Source of the DNA: Gammaproteobacteria bacterium
Lineage (GTDB): Bacteria > Pseudomonadota > Gammaproteobacteria > Pseudomonadales > Halieaceae
Direction of reading: 5' to 3'
Assembly (NCBI GenBank): GCA_030426545.1
Contig: JAUHYL010000008.1
Location: 1-64,000, forward strand
Length of the DNA stretch: 64,000 nucleotides
The notes below the pieces were generated by a model. That model worked only from the letters and a program-made list of their open reading frames with translations. It was not told the DNA's origin and did no database searches. The position numbers and the translations under genes are program-made. Below are positions 28,076 to 36,478 of the stretch, piece after piece. Position 1 is the first letter of the stretch; the number at the start of each line of letters is the position of its first letter.

Positions 28076-28663
28076 CTATTTCTCCGACTCGAGAGGGATT
28101 TCTGCGAACTCTCGGGCTTTAGCCGCCTGCTCTGCCCGACGCTGTGTGTCGGCTACAGCACTCTCTTTGTGCTTGTTCCACACCGGCAGCCAACGCTCCA
28201 TCATGTCGAGGAATTCCTGCGGGTTGTACACGTCCTCTTCATAGGAAAACTGGCCGTTTCCTGCGTACTTGAACAAATTGAAGCAGTTGGACTGGTGTAC
28301 CGAGCCGTCGCCGGGATCATCCATCCGGTTCCAGATCAAGGCCCACACCCAGCCGCGCTCCTCATCAATGAAATAGGCTTCAACCGGATACTGGTTACAC
28401 ATTACCCAGGGATCGGAGACTACGCCGTTATCCCGCGTTTCCTCGGCCAGCTCCTCGTTTCCGCTCAGGTGCATCACTGCGCTCATGTTGCGAACAATCG
28501 CATCACGCCCAGCCCACTCGCCGAGGTTTCGCTCGATGTACGTACAGTTTTCAGTAAACATGTTGCCCCAGATCGACCAGTCGCCGGAGCGCGCTGCCTT
28601 TAACCCTGCCTCCTGATATTTCTTGAAGGCATCATCAATCTCTTCCCTACTCCATCGCGGCAT
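28076..28663 (-). CDS. NTF2/SnoaL-like protein, copy 1
   Basis: This 195-aa NTF2-like protein is the first gene of the minus-strand operon, next to the TetR operator. It begins MPRWSREEIDDAFKKYQEAG and contains CNQYPVEAYFIDEERGWVWA and DDPGDGSVHQSN. It is a tandem paralog of the downstream gene. The pair may form a heteromer or act on successive intermediates. No closer function is recognised. Confidence 0.85.
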   Translation of the reverse strand: MPRWSREEIDDAFKKYQEAGLKAARSGDWSIWGNMFTENCTYIERNLGEWAGRDAIVRNMSAVMHLSGNEELAEETRDNGVVSDPWVMCNQYPVEAYFIDEERGWVWALIWNRMDDPGDGSVHQSNCFNLFKYAGNGQFSYEEDVYNPQEFLDMMERWLPVWNKHKESAVADTQRRAEQAAKAREFAEIPLESEK

Positions 28664-28690
28664 GGCATTCCTCCTTGAGGGCGGCCTGTT

Positions 28691-28724
28691 TATTATATGA
28701 ATCTGTATTCAGGTTCATATTATA
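28691..28724. promoter_or_regulatory. Candidate TetR-family operator
   Basis: Arms TATTATATGAA and TTCATATTATA form a near-perfect 11-bp inverted repeat (one mismatch) with a 12-bp centre that itself contains GAATctgtATTC. It lies in the 106-bp gap between the divergent NTF2-like and TetR genes and is AT-rich against its surroundings. Placement suggests repression of both directions. Confidence 0.6.
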
Positions 28725-28769
28725 GCGTGCTAGTATTTTGTCAACACAAAGAACCGGACCCCAATCAGC

Positions 28770-29420
28770 ATGCACGCGAAACGAAAAACACAGGCCAGGA
28801 AAGACCTGTACGAACCGAAACAGAAGCGCAGCCGCGAGAAGTACGAGCGCGTTATTCGCGCAAGCTACGCGCTGGCCTCCGAGGTAGGTTTCGAGGGCCT
28901 GACGCTGGCCAAAATCGCAAAGCGGGCGGGTATTGCACCCAGCACCGTCTACACCCGATTTGAAGACAAAGAGGCACTGCTGCACGTGCTGCATACCAAA
29001 GCCACGGAACAGAGCCTGCAGGAAATTTCCACTGCCTTTGAGCGGCTGCGTCAAGAGGACATGCCTTTGAAGGACATACTGAAGGCAACGATAGAGCGCT
29101 CGCTGCAGATCACCGACGAAATCGCCGGCTTTCAAAAGGCCTGTTACCAACGCGCCCTGTCCGACCCGGTTTTCGCTAAACGCGAGGCCACCGTTCGTGA
29201 AACGCTCAAGCAGCATGTGCAAGAGTTATTCGAAGAACGCCGAAGTGAAATCGGACACAGCAACATCAACATTTGCGCCCAGTTTTTTGTAGCGATGTAC
29301 ACCAGTGTTATCACTGAGCATTTCATGACGCGGGATTTTCCCGTTGAGTCCATGAGCAATAAGCAGGTCGCGCGTGAGTTGGTGTCTGCATGCGCTGCCT
29401 ATCTCAAGCTGGAGGACTAA
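28770..29420 (+). CDS. TetR/AcrR-family transcriptional regulator
   Basis: This 216-aa protein has an N-terminal helix-turn-helix (LTLAKIAKRAGIAPSTVYTR, about residues 44-66) and a longer ligand-binding helical domain, preceded by a basic tail (MHAKRKTQARKDLYEPKQKR). It is transcribed away from the NTF2/SDR/TonB operon across a palindromic operator and is followed by a VOC-family gene after 2 nt. It probably senses a pathway compound and represses the cluster. The ATG at 28770 has a weak ribosome site. Confidence 0.92.
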   Translation: MHAKRKTQARKDLYEPKQKRSREKYERVIRASYALASEVGFEGLTLAKIAKRAGIAPSTVYTRFEDKEALLHVLHTKATEQSLQEISTAFERLRQEDMPLKDILKATIERSLQITDEIAGFQKACYQRALSDPVFAKREATVRETLKQHVQELFEERRSEIGHSNINICAQFFVAMYTSVITEHFMTRDFPVESMSNKQVARELVSACAAYLKLED

Positions 29421-29422
29421 CC

Positions 29423-29896
29423 ATGCAAGATACGATTGTCTCGCACGTGGGTATTTGCACCCAGGACATCAACCGATCTATAGCGTTCTACCGTGGCGCG
29501 CTCGGATTTACGGAGGTCAGCAAGACAGCTGTTGGCCCTGAGATTGGGCCATTGATAGAAATCGACTCGCCGCAACTTTACCTGCGTTCACACTTTCTGG
29601 AGCGTGAACATTTCAGGCTTGAGCTGATGCAGTTCGATCACCCGCCCGCGGAAGGCAATGACTCGCCAGACGCTTTCAACACGCTCGGCCTGACGCACCT
29701 GGCAATTCGTGTCGAAGACATTGAACAAACAGCCGAACTTGCCGAGAAGTTCGGAGGTCGAGTACTTTCCCATACAGAAGTCTCAGAAGAATCATTGGGC
29801 GTGAAGCTGATCTATATACTTGATCCCGACGGCGTTCGTATCGAGTTGATGAAGGTTCCCGGAGACCCCAGAGTCGCACCCGGGGAGCCGGTTTGA
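29423..29896 (+). CDS. VOC-family (glyoxalase/dioxygenase-like) protein
   Basis: The ATG at 29423 is preferred over the ORF-track start because GGAGG lies 7 nt upstream and the next gene would otherwise overlap tetR; the product is 157 aa. It begins MQDTIVSHVGICTQDINRSI and contains TLGLTHLAIRVEDIEQTAE and IYILDPDGVRIELMK. The VOC beta-alpha-beta modules with His and Glu positions point to a metal-dependent lyase, isomerase or extradiol-type enzyme. It is translationally close to tetR (2-nt gap). Confidence 0.88.
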   Translation: MQDTIVSHVGICTQDINRSIAFYRGALGFTEVSKTAVGPEIGPLIEIDSPQLYLRSHFLEREHFRLELMQFDHPPAEGNDSPDAFNTLGLTHLAIRVEDIEQTAELAEKFGGRVLSHTEVSEESLGVKLIYILDPDGVRIELMKVPGDPRVAPGEPV

Positions 29897-29998
29897 ACGC
29901 CGACAAGCCAGGCACCGCGAAAACCAGCCTCCAGGCGACCTGCTTTGCACGCGTTTTGTAAATAGGTATGCTCAGGCCTGCATCAAGGGCATACATCC

Positions 29999-30295
29999 GT
30001 GACGGACCAGCATCACACCAAGCGAGACGCTATTGACGGGAGACTACCGCCCGGCACTTTGCTGCACTTTACGGACCCGGAATACACGGCTCCCACTGCT
30101 GAAGATGTACGAGCCCTCAAGGAAATCAGCGGACTGACAGGGCGCGAACTGTGTGCACTGGTCGGACTTGAGGACACTCGCACCTGGCGCCGATGGTCTC
30201 AGGAAGCCAGGGCCCCGGCAGGTAAACAGATCCCCTACTCCGCGTGGCGATTGTTGCTATTCGAGCTTGGGCTAGTTGACAAGCGAAGCATCTGA
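29999..30295 (+). CDS. Small helix-turn-helix protein
   Basis: This 98-aa ORF starts with GTG. Its central part ALKEISGLTGRELCALVGLE resembles an XRE/Cro helix-turn-helix, followed by DTRTWRRWSQEARAPAGKQI and a short helix. Composition and periodicity look coding. It stands alone between the VOC gene and the outer-membrane protein gene, with 102 and 219 nt on either side. DNA binding is inferred; no target is visible. Confidence 0.6.
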   Translation: MTDQHHTKRDAIDGRLPPGTLLHFTDPEYTAPTAEDVRALKEISGLTGRELCALVGLEDTRTWRRWSQEARAPAGKQIPYSAWRLLLFELGLVDKRSI

Positions 30296-30514
30296 ACTGC
30301 ATCGGTTATACCGCCTGTTCACCTGGATTAGTGCCTGTCGATTTTCCCAGTCTCACGCCAGCCTATCATTGAAAAAAGTCCACACATTTCCCTACTCTAC
30401 CTTACTTTTTTGGTAGTGTTGCTAGCTCAAACGGGCTCACGCCCCATTCTTGATTAGGACGGAATAAGGCCAACAGCCCGGGGCCGATTCTGACCCGCTG
30501 CCGAAGAGGTATTC

Positions 30515-31282
30515 ATGTTGAATAAACGACGCTTCTCCACAGTATCAACACTTGTTGCCGCACTTTTATCGCCGCTTACCGGTCACGCAAACGACTGGCA
30601 ATTTGAACTGGAGCCCTACCTCTTCGCCAGTTTTATCGACGGCGAAGCCTCTGCAGGGCGCGTGGAAGGCGCCCCTGTCGATATGGATTTCAAGGACGAC
30701 ATTTTCGACAACCTGGATTCAGCACTCATGGTGCACATGGAGGCCCTGCATGACAGCGGTTGGGGCGTCATGCTGGACTATTCGTTTATGAAATTGAAAA
30801 ACGATATCTCACTCCCCCTGAACGCTGAACTGGATACAAAAATGCGGCAGGGTGTGCTCGAAGTCGACGGCTTCTACCGGCGCGCATGGGGCGACGCCAC
30901 GATCGACTATACAGCCGGCGTTCGCTGGTGGGATCAGGACATCGACGTTGAACTGGACACCGCGGTATTGCCAGGCGACCGCAAGATCGACATCGAAGAG
31001 GACTGGGTAGACATCGTTGTCGGCGCCCGCCTGCAACAGCCACTCAATGACAACTGGACCTTCGTCGCTCGCGGCGATATCGGCGGCTTTGGACTGGAAG
31101 CGGACTTCACATCACAGCTCACCGTTGGCCTGAAGTACCGCATGAACGAGGCCTTTGTGCTGGATATCAATTACAAGGCGATCTGGGTTGATTACGACAA
31201 CGGCGACCAGGGTGAATCTGGCTACTTTGCGTACGATACGGTTACCCAGGGGCCGGCATTGGGTTTGATTTTTCAGTTCTGA
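30515..31282 (+). CDS. Outer-membrane beta-barrel protein
   Basis: This 255-aa protein has a signal peptide (MLNKRRFSTVSTLVAALLSPLTGHA) and alternating beta-strand pattern throughout (WQFELEPYLFASFIDGEA, VMLDYSFMKLKND, IDYTAGVRWWDQDIDVELD). It ends in phenylalanine (LGLIFQF), the BamA-recognition type of ending. AGAGG lies 5 nt from the ATG. It resembles the small uncharacterised outer-membrane barrel family; no substrate can be stated. Confidence 0.85.
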   Translation: MLNKRRFSTVSTLVAALLSPLTGHANDWQFELEPYLFASFIDGEASAGRVEGAPVDMDFKDDIFDNLDSALMVHMEALHDSGWGVMLDYSFMKLKNDISLPLNAELDTKMRQGVLEVDGFYRRAWGDATIDYTAGVRWWDQDIDVELDTAVLPGDRKIDIEEDWVDIVVGARLQQPLNDNWTFVARGDIGGFGLEADFTSQLTVGLKYRMNEAFVLDINYKAIWVDYDNGDQGESGYFAYDTVTQGPALGLIFQF

Positions 31283-31405
31283 GAGCGGACATCAGGTGTT
31301 GCTTGAGAACCCCGAAGAAATCAGATATTCACCGGGCGGCTACCAGTACCAGATGTTAGAGTGGCGTCACACTCAGCCCCCGGTCGAACCCCAGGATACC
31401 GCAGC

Positions 31406-32227
31406 ATGAACAACACCCGTAGTGATCTCAACCTGGCCCTCTTCTGCGATTTCGAAAATGTTGCGCTGGGGGTCCGTGACGCCAAATTCCCCAAGTTTGA
31501 TGTCCAGCTTGTGCTGGAACGGGTCTTGCTGCGCGGCAGCATCGTGGTCAAAAAGGCCTATTGCGACTGGGATCGTTACAAGGACTTCAAAGCAGTGATG
31601 CACGATGCCGCGTTCGAGCTGATAGAGATCCCGCACACTCGCCAAAGTGGCAAGAACTCCGCCGATATCCGCATGGTCGTCGACGCCCTGGACCTGTGTT
31701 ACACCAAAGAGCATATTGATACGTTCGTCATCATTTCCGGGGATTCTGATTTTTCCCCACTGGTCAGCAAGCTGCGCGAGAACGCCAAGGTTGTTATAGG
31801 GGTGGGCGTCAAAAATTCAACTTCGGATTTACTCACGCATAACTGTGATGAGTTTATTTACTACGATGACCTCGTCCGCAATGAATCCACGGCCAAAAAA
31901 ACCAAGCGCAAATCTTCAAAGCCCAAAACCACCAGGAAAAGTGCCAAGCCAGGCAACAGCAATACCGAAGAGGGTTCCATGGACGAGGCGATAGCGCTGA
32001 TCCTGGAGACTGCCGAGGATCTGCTGGCGGATTCGGGTGATCGGGACAAGCTCTGGGGCTCAATGGTGAAACAAACCATCAAACGCCGCAAACCCGGGTT
32101 CAACGAACGCTTCTACGGTGTCCGCTCCTTCAGCGACTTGCTGGAGGAGGCTGAAAATCGCGGACACCTCAAGCTGCAACTCGATGAGCGATCCGGGGGC
32201 TACACTATCGAACTTGCGGAGCAATAA
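31406..32227 (+). CDS. NYN-domain nuclease-like protein with LOTUS/OST-HTH
   Basis: The ATG at 31406 gives 273 aa starting MNNTRSDLNLALFCDFENVA. The N-terminal NYN/PIN-like domain shows its acidic positions in FCDFENV, SADIRMVVDAL and ISGDSDFSPLV, as in LabA/DUF88 proteins. A Lys/Ser-rich linker (about 155-180) leads to a C-terminal OST-HTH/LOTUS module (GSMVKQTIKRRKPGFNERFY). NYN proteins are predicted metal-dependent ribonucleases and LOTUS domains bind RNA (G-quadruplex). An RNA-processing role is inferred. Confidence 0.9.
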   Translation: MNNTRSDLNLALFCDFENVALGVRDAKFPKFDVQLVLERVLLRGSIVVKKAYCDWDRYKDFKAVMHDAAFELIEIPHTRQSGKNSADIRMVVDALDLCYTKEHIDTFVIISGDSDFSPLVSKLRENAKVVIGVGVKNSTSDLLTHNCDEFIYYDDLVRNESTAKKTKRKSSKPKTTRKSAKPGNSNTEEGSMDEAIALILETAEDLLADSGDRDKLWGSMVKQTIKRRKPGFNERFYGVRSFSDLLEEAENRGHLKLQLDERSGGYTIELAEQ

Positions 32228-32286
32228 CCCGCGCGGATTACGCGGAACCGCGGCAACTACCTCACCCTCTTCCCTGGGACCCACAT

Positions 32287-33336
32287 ATGGAATCCATAAG
32301 CACAGAAACCCTGAGCTGGATCGGCATCCTCTTTTGCATCAGTCAATCTGCGATGTTTTCCGGCTCAAATCTGGCCTTCTTTTCACTCAGTAGACTGCAA
32401 CTCGAGGTAGAAGTTAAGCACGGCAGCAAGGGGGCGGCACGCATCCTTGAACTGCGCAAGGATTCAAACTACCTGCTCACCACCATCCTCTGGGGCAACG
32501 TTGGCATCAACGTACTGCTCACGCTCCTCTCCGATTCGGTACTGGCGGGCGTACTGGCCTTTCTCTTCTCGACCTTTTTCATCACCATTTTCGGGGAGAT
32601 ACTGCCCCAGGCCTACTTTTCCCGGAATGCCCTGCGCATGGCAGCTCTGCTGGCACCCGTCATCCGCTTTTACCAGTTTCTGTTCTATCCGGTGGCCAAG
32701 CCTTTCGCCCGCTTGTTGGACGGCATGCTCGGCAAGGAAGGCATCGAATACTTCCGCGAGCAGGAACTGATCACCATGATCAAGGCCCATATTGAATCAG
32801 AGCATGCCGAGGTAGACGAGGTGGAAGGCCTGGGCGCGTTGAACTTTCTGACCATGGACGACATCAAGGTCATCGAGGAAGGCGAGCGGGTGGAAAGCGA
32901 TTCCATCATACGGCTGCCGACAACCGTCGATTTACCGCTGATACCCGAAGTCACCCGGGCGGCGAACGACCCGTTCTTGCAGAAGGTGAACGCCAGCGGC
33001 CATCACTGGGTGGTGCTGGCTGACCTCGATGGAGAACCGCAACTACTGCTGGACGCCGACGGCGCCCTGCGCGCGGCACTCATGAATGACGACGAACCTT
33101 TTGATGTTTACAGTTACTGTCGGCGTCCGCTGGTAATACGGGATCAGAACAAAACCATCGGTGAGGTGATCACCTATCTCAGGTCACTCCGGCAGCCCGG
33201 CCAGCCAGACGATGCAGCAATCGATTATGACGCCGTGCTGATCTGGGGCGAGGCGCCGCGTATCATCACCGGCGCGGATATACTCGGCAAACTGCTCAAG
33301 GGCATCAAGCCGCAGGAAGCGCCCTCTATGGCCTGA
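32287..33336 (+). CDS. CNNM/HlyC-CorC family membrane protein
   Basis: This 349-aa protein has an N-terminal CNNM (DUF21) transmembrane domain with three to four helices (WIGILFCISQSAMFSGSNLA, LLTTILWGNVGINVLLTLLS, FLFSTFFITIFGEILPQAYF). A cytoplasmic part with a partial CBS-like fold follows (about 215-340, HHWVVLADLDGEPQLLL). Related proteins act in Mg2+/Co2+ efflux or membrane stress. The transporter-associated C-terminal domain of classical CorC appears absent. It lies 59 nt after the NYN gene and converges on the symporter with a 10-nt gap. Confidence 0.88.
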   Translation: MESISTETLSWIGILFCISQSAMFSGSNLAFFSLSRLQLEVEVKHGSKGAARILELRKDSNYLLTTILWGNVGINVLLTLLSDSVLAGVLAFLFSTFFITIFGEILPQAYFSRNALRMAALLAPVIRFYQFLFYPVAKPFARLLDGMLGKEGIEYFREQELITMIKAHIESEHAEVDEVEGLGALNFLTMDDIKVIEEGERVESDSIIRLPTTVDLPLIPEVTRAANDPFLQKVNASGHHWVVLADLDGEPQLLLDADGALRAALMNDDEPFDVYSYCRRPLVIRDQNKTIGEVITYLRSLRQPGQPDDAAIDYDAVLIWGEAPRIITGADILGKLLKGIKPQEAPSMA

Positions 33337-33346
33337 GTTCACCGCA

Positions 33347-34768
33347 TCAGGCCTGGCGATGGATAATTACATCCTCACCGGTTTCGGCGCGAATCACCTC
33401 CCTCGCCTGCTCAGCTTCCAGCGCTTCAGCCTGGCCGGTGCTGCCGCCGACCATCTGATTCATGACCTTGGCGGCTACCAGGTCGCCGGTGACATTCAGC
33501 GCGGTACGGCTCATATCCAGAATTCGATCCACCCCCATCAGCAGCGCAACTCCGGAAGGGGGTATGCCAACACTGGAGAGCACCATTGCCAGGATCACAA
33601 TGCCCACACCCGGTGTTGCCGGTGAACCGATGGACGCGCCAACGGCAGTCACAACCACCAGGGCAAGCCCTCCGATGCCGATATCAACGCCGTAAACCTG
33701 CGCCAGGAAGATCGTCGCTACGCCCTGGTAGAGCGCCGTGCCGTTCATGTTGATCGTCGCACCCAGCGGAATCACGAACTGCGACACCGACGGATGCACA
33801 CCCAGTTTCTCCTCACTGACCTTGATCGACAACGGCATGACCGCGGCCGAACTGGAGGTTGAAAATGCCAGCAGGATGACCTCTTTAACGGCGCCCAGAA
33901 ACGCCAGCGGCGACTCCCGCGTGAACATGAAGAGAATCGCAATGTACATGAGCAGCAGCAGGAACAGCCCGGCAATGACCGTCGCCACATAGACCAGCAT
34001 TCCCAGAAGCGCCTCGAATCCCAGCCGCGCAGTGAGCTGCACCATCAGGCCAAAGACTGCAAGCGGTGCCAACAGCATCGCCCACCGGACAATGGTCATG
34101 CAGACTTCCTGCAGTGAACCCAGCAAATCCAGCATGGGCCTGGCCTGCGTTGGCGGCATCAACACCAACGCCACACCGATCATCACTGCAAAAATCACCA
34201 CCTCCAGGGTGTTACTTTCAACCATGGAGGTCAGCGGATTGGAAGGCAGAATACTGATAAACGTCTGCGGCAAGTCGCGCATGCTGATGCCTGCCGCGCC
34301 GGTCTGCACTGCCTGACCGACTTCGGCAGTGGCGTGTAGCGCCTGGCTGTCAACGTAGTTGCCCGGCTTGATCAGCAGGGCCAATGCCAGGCCGATAACG
34401 ATGGCCACAGCGGTGGTCAGCACAAAGTAGATAACAACCCTCAGTCCAACCCGGCGCAATTGCTCATAATCCTCGGTTGCGGCGAGCCCACGCACTATCG
34501 AGGCGAAAACCAGCGGGATAACAATCATCTGGATCATGGCGAGAAACAACTGGCCAGGAAATGCCAGCCAGTTGCTGGTTACCTCTGCGGTCGCTGCACT
34601 GACCAGACCGGTTTCCGGCCCGATAATAATACCGAGCACAATGCCAGCCACCATGCCGATCATGACCTGTAACCACAATCGTCCGCGGATAAGCCCCTGT
34701 AACTGGTCGGACAGGTACTTGAGTGACCTCGGGTAGAGCCGACTCCTCGAAGGCACTTCACTCATCAT
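33347..34768 (-). CDS. Dicarboxylate/amino acid:cation symporter (SLC1/DAACS)
   Basis: This 473-aa integral membrane symporter belongs to the GltP/DctA family. Hallmarks are the serine-rich hairpin FSTSSSAAVMPLS, the NMNGTALYQG motif that equals the family's NMDGT, and GSPATPGVGIV. Eight transmembrane helices plus two hairpin loops fit the length. Likely substrates are glutamate, aspartate or C4-dicarboxylates with Na+ or H+. The N terminus has a short basic extension (MMSEVPSRSRLYPRSLK). Confidence 0.94.
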   Translation of the reverse strand: MMSEVPSRSRLYPRSLKYLSDQLQGLIRGRLWLQVMIGMVAGIVLGIIIGPETGLVSAATAEVTSNWLAFPGQLFLAMIQMIVIPLVFASIVRGLAATEDYEQLRRVGLRVVIYFVLTTAVAIVIGLALALLIKPGNYVDSQALHATAEVGQAVQTGAAGISMRDLPQTFISILPSNPLTSMVESNTLEVVIFAVMIGVALVLMPPTQARPMLDLLGSLQEVCMTIVRWAMLLAPLAVFGLMVQLTARLGFEALLGMLVYVATVIAGLFLLLLMYIAILFMFTRESPLAFLGAVKEVILLAFSTSSSAAVMPLSIKVSEEKLGVHPSVSQFVIPLGATINMNGTALYQGVATIFLAQVYGVDIGIGGLALVVVTAVGASIGSPATPGVGIVILAMVLSSVGIPPSGVALLMGVDRILDMSRTALNVTGDLVAAKVMNQMVGGSTGQAEALEAEQAREVIRAETGEDVIIHRQA

Positions 34769-34781
34769 TCAGGTTTCCGCT

Positions 34782-35192
34782 CTACTTCTGTATGTCACGA
34801 TTAAGTAGCTTCTCCGCGCGCGTTTCAAGCTGCTTCTTATCACGCAGGAAATCAAAACCATCGTTTTTTGCGGGGTTCAACGCGGGCTTTCCGGCTGCGG
34901 GCGACTCTGCGGACTTCGACACATCGGTGGGTGACGTCTTTCCACCCGCCGTGCGCAGAACCGCCAGGAAAAGATAGGCCAGGACACCGCTAACCAGCGC
35001 CAGCCACTTGAGCACAAATGACCAGACGAGGAACTCGTCATTGCCGGACAACTCAACGTATCCCAGATACTCACCGTGCAACACATGCACCAGCACCACA
35101 AAAACGATCAAGGCCAACAGGCCCTTCCAGCGCGGGCGCAGCCAAAGCAGGGCTCCGCTGACCAGGGTGAAGCGCAGGAGCTGATTCAGCAT
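34782..35192 (-). CDS. Hypothetical membrane protein
   Basis: This 136-aa protein has two or three hydrophobic helices in the first half (GLLALIVFVVLVHVLHG, WLALVSGVLAYLFLAVL) and a polar, charged C-terminal half (KKQLETRAEKLLNRD). Its ATG overlaps the stop of the preceding gene by one base (TGATG), so the two are translationally linked. No family is recognised. Confidence 0.75.
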   Translation of the reverse strand: MLNQLLRFTLVSGALLWLRPRWKGLLALIVFVVLVHVLHGEYLGYVELSGNDEFLVWSFVLKWLALVSGVLAYLFLAVLRTAGGKTSPTDVSKSAESPAAGKPALNPAKNDGFDFLRDKKQLETRAEKLLNRDIQK

Positions 35193-35425
35193 CAGCTCAA
35201 TCCGAGGGTAATCAGCAGCGCCACGACGGCAGATTGCTTGATGCTGCGCTTCACTTTGTCTTCCTCATCCTTGACGATGACTTCCAGTTCATCCTCGCTG
35301 AAATCTTCGAACTGTCGCTCAGACAGGGCAATGCGCGCCTTGGCCTGAGTAATAGCCCGCTCGCGGATTCTGGACTCGTATTTGCCCACCACGCCGTTTT
35401 TCAGTTCACCTATCTTGCCCAGCAT
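35192..35425 (-). CDS. Hypothetical small protein with C-terminal helix
   Basis: The ATG at 35425 (MLGKIGELKNGVVG) has AAGGAG 6 nt upstream and is chosen over the longer ORF-track start. The 77-aa product is charged and helical (RERAITQAKARIALSERQFE, EDELEVIVKDEEDKV) and ends in one hydrophobic segment, SAVVALLITLGLS, which could anchor it. It forms a two-gene unit with the downstream membrane protein. Function is unknown. Confidence 0.7.
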   Translation of the reverse strand: MLGKIGELKNGVVGKYESRIRERAITQAKARIALSERQFEDFSEDELEVIVKDEEDKVKRSIKQSAVVALLITLGLS

Positions 35426-35773
35426 CCACCTCTCCTTCGCGAACTCACCCATTTTGGGTGCCAGGGCCACCCTGCCGCAAGCCTCGCCTGTTGTAAACCA
35501 CTCGCTCTGACCACGCCGAAACGGCTTCAACCAGAACGTTATTTAATATTTATTAAACAATAGGTTACAAGATATTTCTCAGAATTTATCCAAGGTTGAT
35601 TCCGGGGCCGACAGCCACTCCCTAGCGCGCCAACCGCCTACCGCATTTGGGTAATCCCGCCCGCCCCCGGAGCGACCTCTGCTCACTTATCCTTGGCTAA
35701 GCGGTGGCGCCACAAGCGCAAGATAGTCACACCAGTAACCACGCAGTCACTGCCGCCGTTAAGGGGTAAAGCC

Positions 35774-35956
35774 ATGGCCGTTTATGGCGAGAAACAGCGA
35801 AGACCGTCCATCTTCATCGAGATCGGTGAAGAGGCCTACAAACAAAACACTGTCTACTGCCCGTGGCACGAAATTCTGTCCGGGCGGCCGACTGCAAAAC
35901 CCGATTCATCCTCTGTCGAGGGCATCAGACGCTTGATCATGGATCGAAAGTCCTAG
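35774..35956 (+). CDS. Small hypothetical protein
   Basis: The ATG at 35774 has AAGGGG 7 nt upstream and gives 60 aa: MAVYGEKQRRPSIFIEIGEE... The codon pattern and a good ribosome site support translation. No domain is recognised. The ORF-track start 27 codons earlier lacks a ribosome site. Confidence 0.5.
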   Translation: MAVYGEKQRRPSIFIEIGEEAYKQNTVYCPWHEILSGRPTAKPDSSSVEGIRRLIMDRKS

Positions 35957-36478
35957 CCTGAGCCAAGCCGAATCGGTCTCCGTTAAATGGCCCGCCACCG
36001 GCCTTTTTTTGTGGCGACCAGCACACTTACGAGCGGACGCCACCGCAACAATCTTCCCCGAAAGTGGTCACTTTGTGGACGCTTTCGGCGACCCCCTTCT
36101 ACACTGGCATTGATCCAGAACATGGAATTCGGCTGCGGACGGATACCCCCGCTTGATATACTGGGCTGTCAGCTTTGGATCAACTCACCACGATACGCAG
36201 GCAGGCTCAACGCCAGCCAGGGCGCCGGGCTCAACGCGCTGAGACAGCTATGATTGCGTACCCTGTTTGCCTGGGTTGTGTACCGGTTCGATCGGGTGAT
36301 AAATCCGCGCTTTAACCTGATCTTCCACAGCGACGAATTTTATGAGAACCAGGGCACACTGCCGGAGAATTAGTATGCGCACTCTAATAGAATCTGTCGT
36401 AATGACGCGAGATATGTAGGAGTTTGATACTCCCTGCAGGATAACAACGTCGGGGACCAGCCAGTGAGGGGACGGGGC
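35957..36478. other. Intergenic stretch with weak terminator and short ORF
   Basis: A run of seven T follows a GGCC...GGCC stem near 35984-36010 and may terminate the preceding small gene. A 39-codon frame at 36254-36373 reads like coding sequence and is listed separately. The remaining 36374-36478 contains only a possible leader for the next gene, with AGGGG near 36468. Confidence 0.45.
36254..36373 (+). pseudogene. Possible gene remnant or short peptide (39 aa)
   Basis: From a TTG immediately after a stop codon, the frame reads LRTLFAWVVYRFDRVINPRF... and ends QGTLPEN-stop. Composition is more protein-like than the neighbouring frames. There is no good start codon or Shine-Dalgarno. It may be the tail of a decayed gene; the call is weak. 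Confidence 0.25.

Noticed and set aside
30400-30425. CTACC...GGTAG as a terminator
   Set aside because: The stem is only 5 bp with a 10-nt loop and the T-run is inside the loop.
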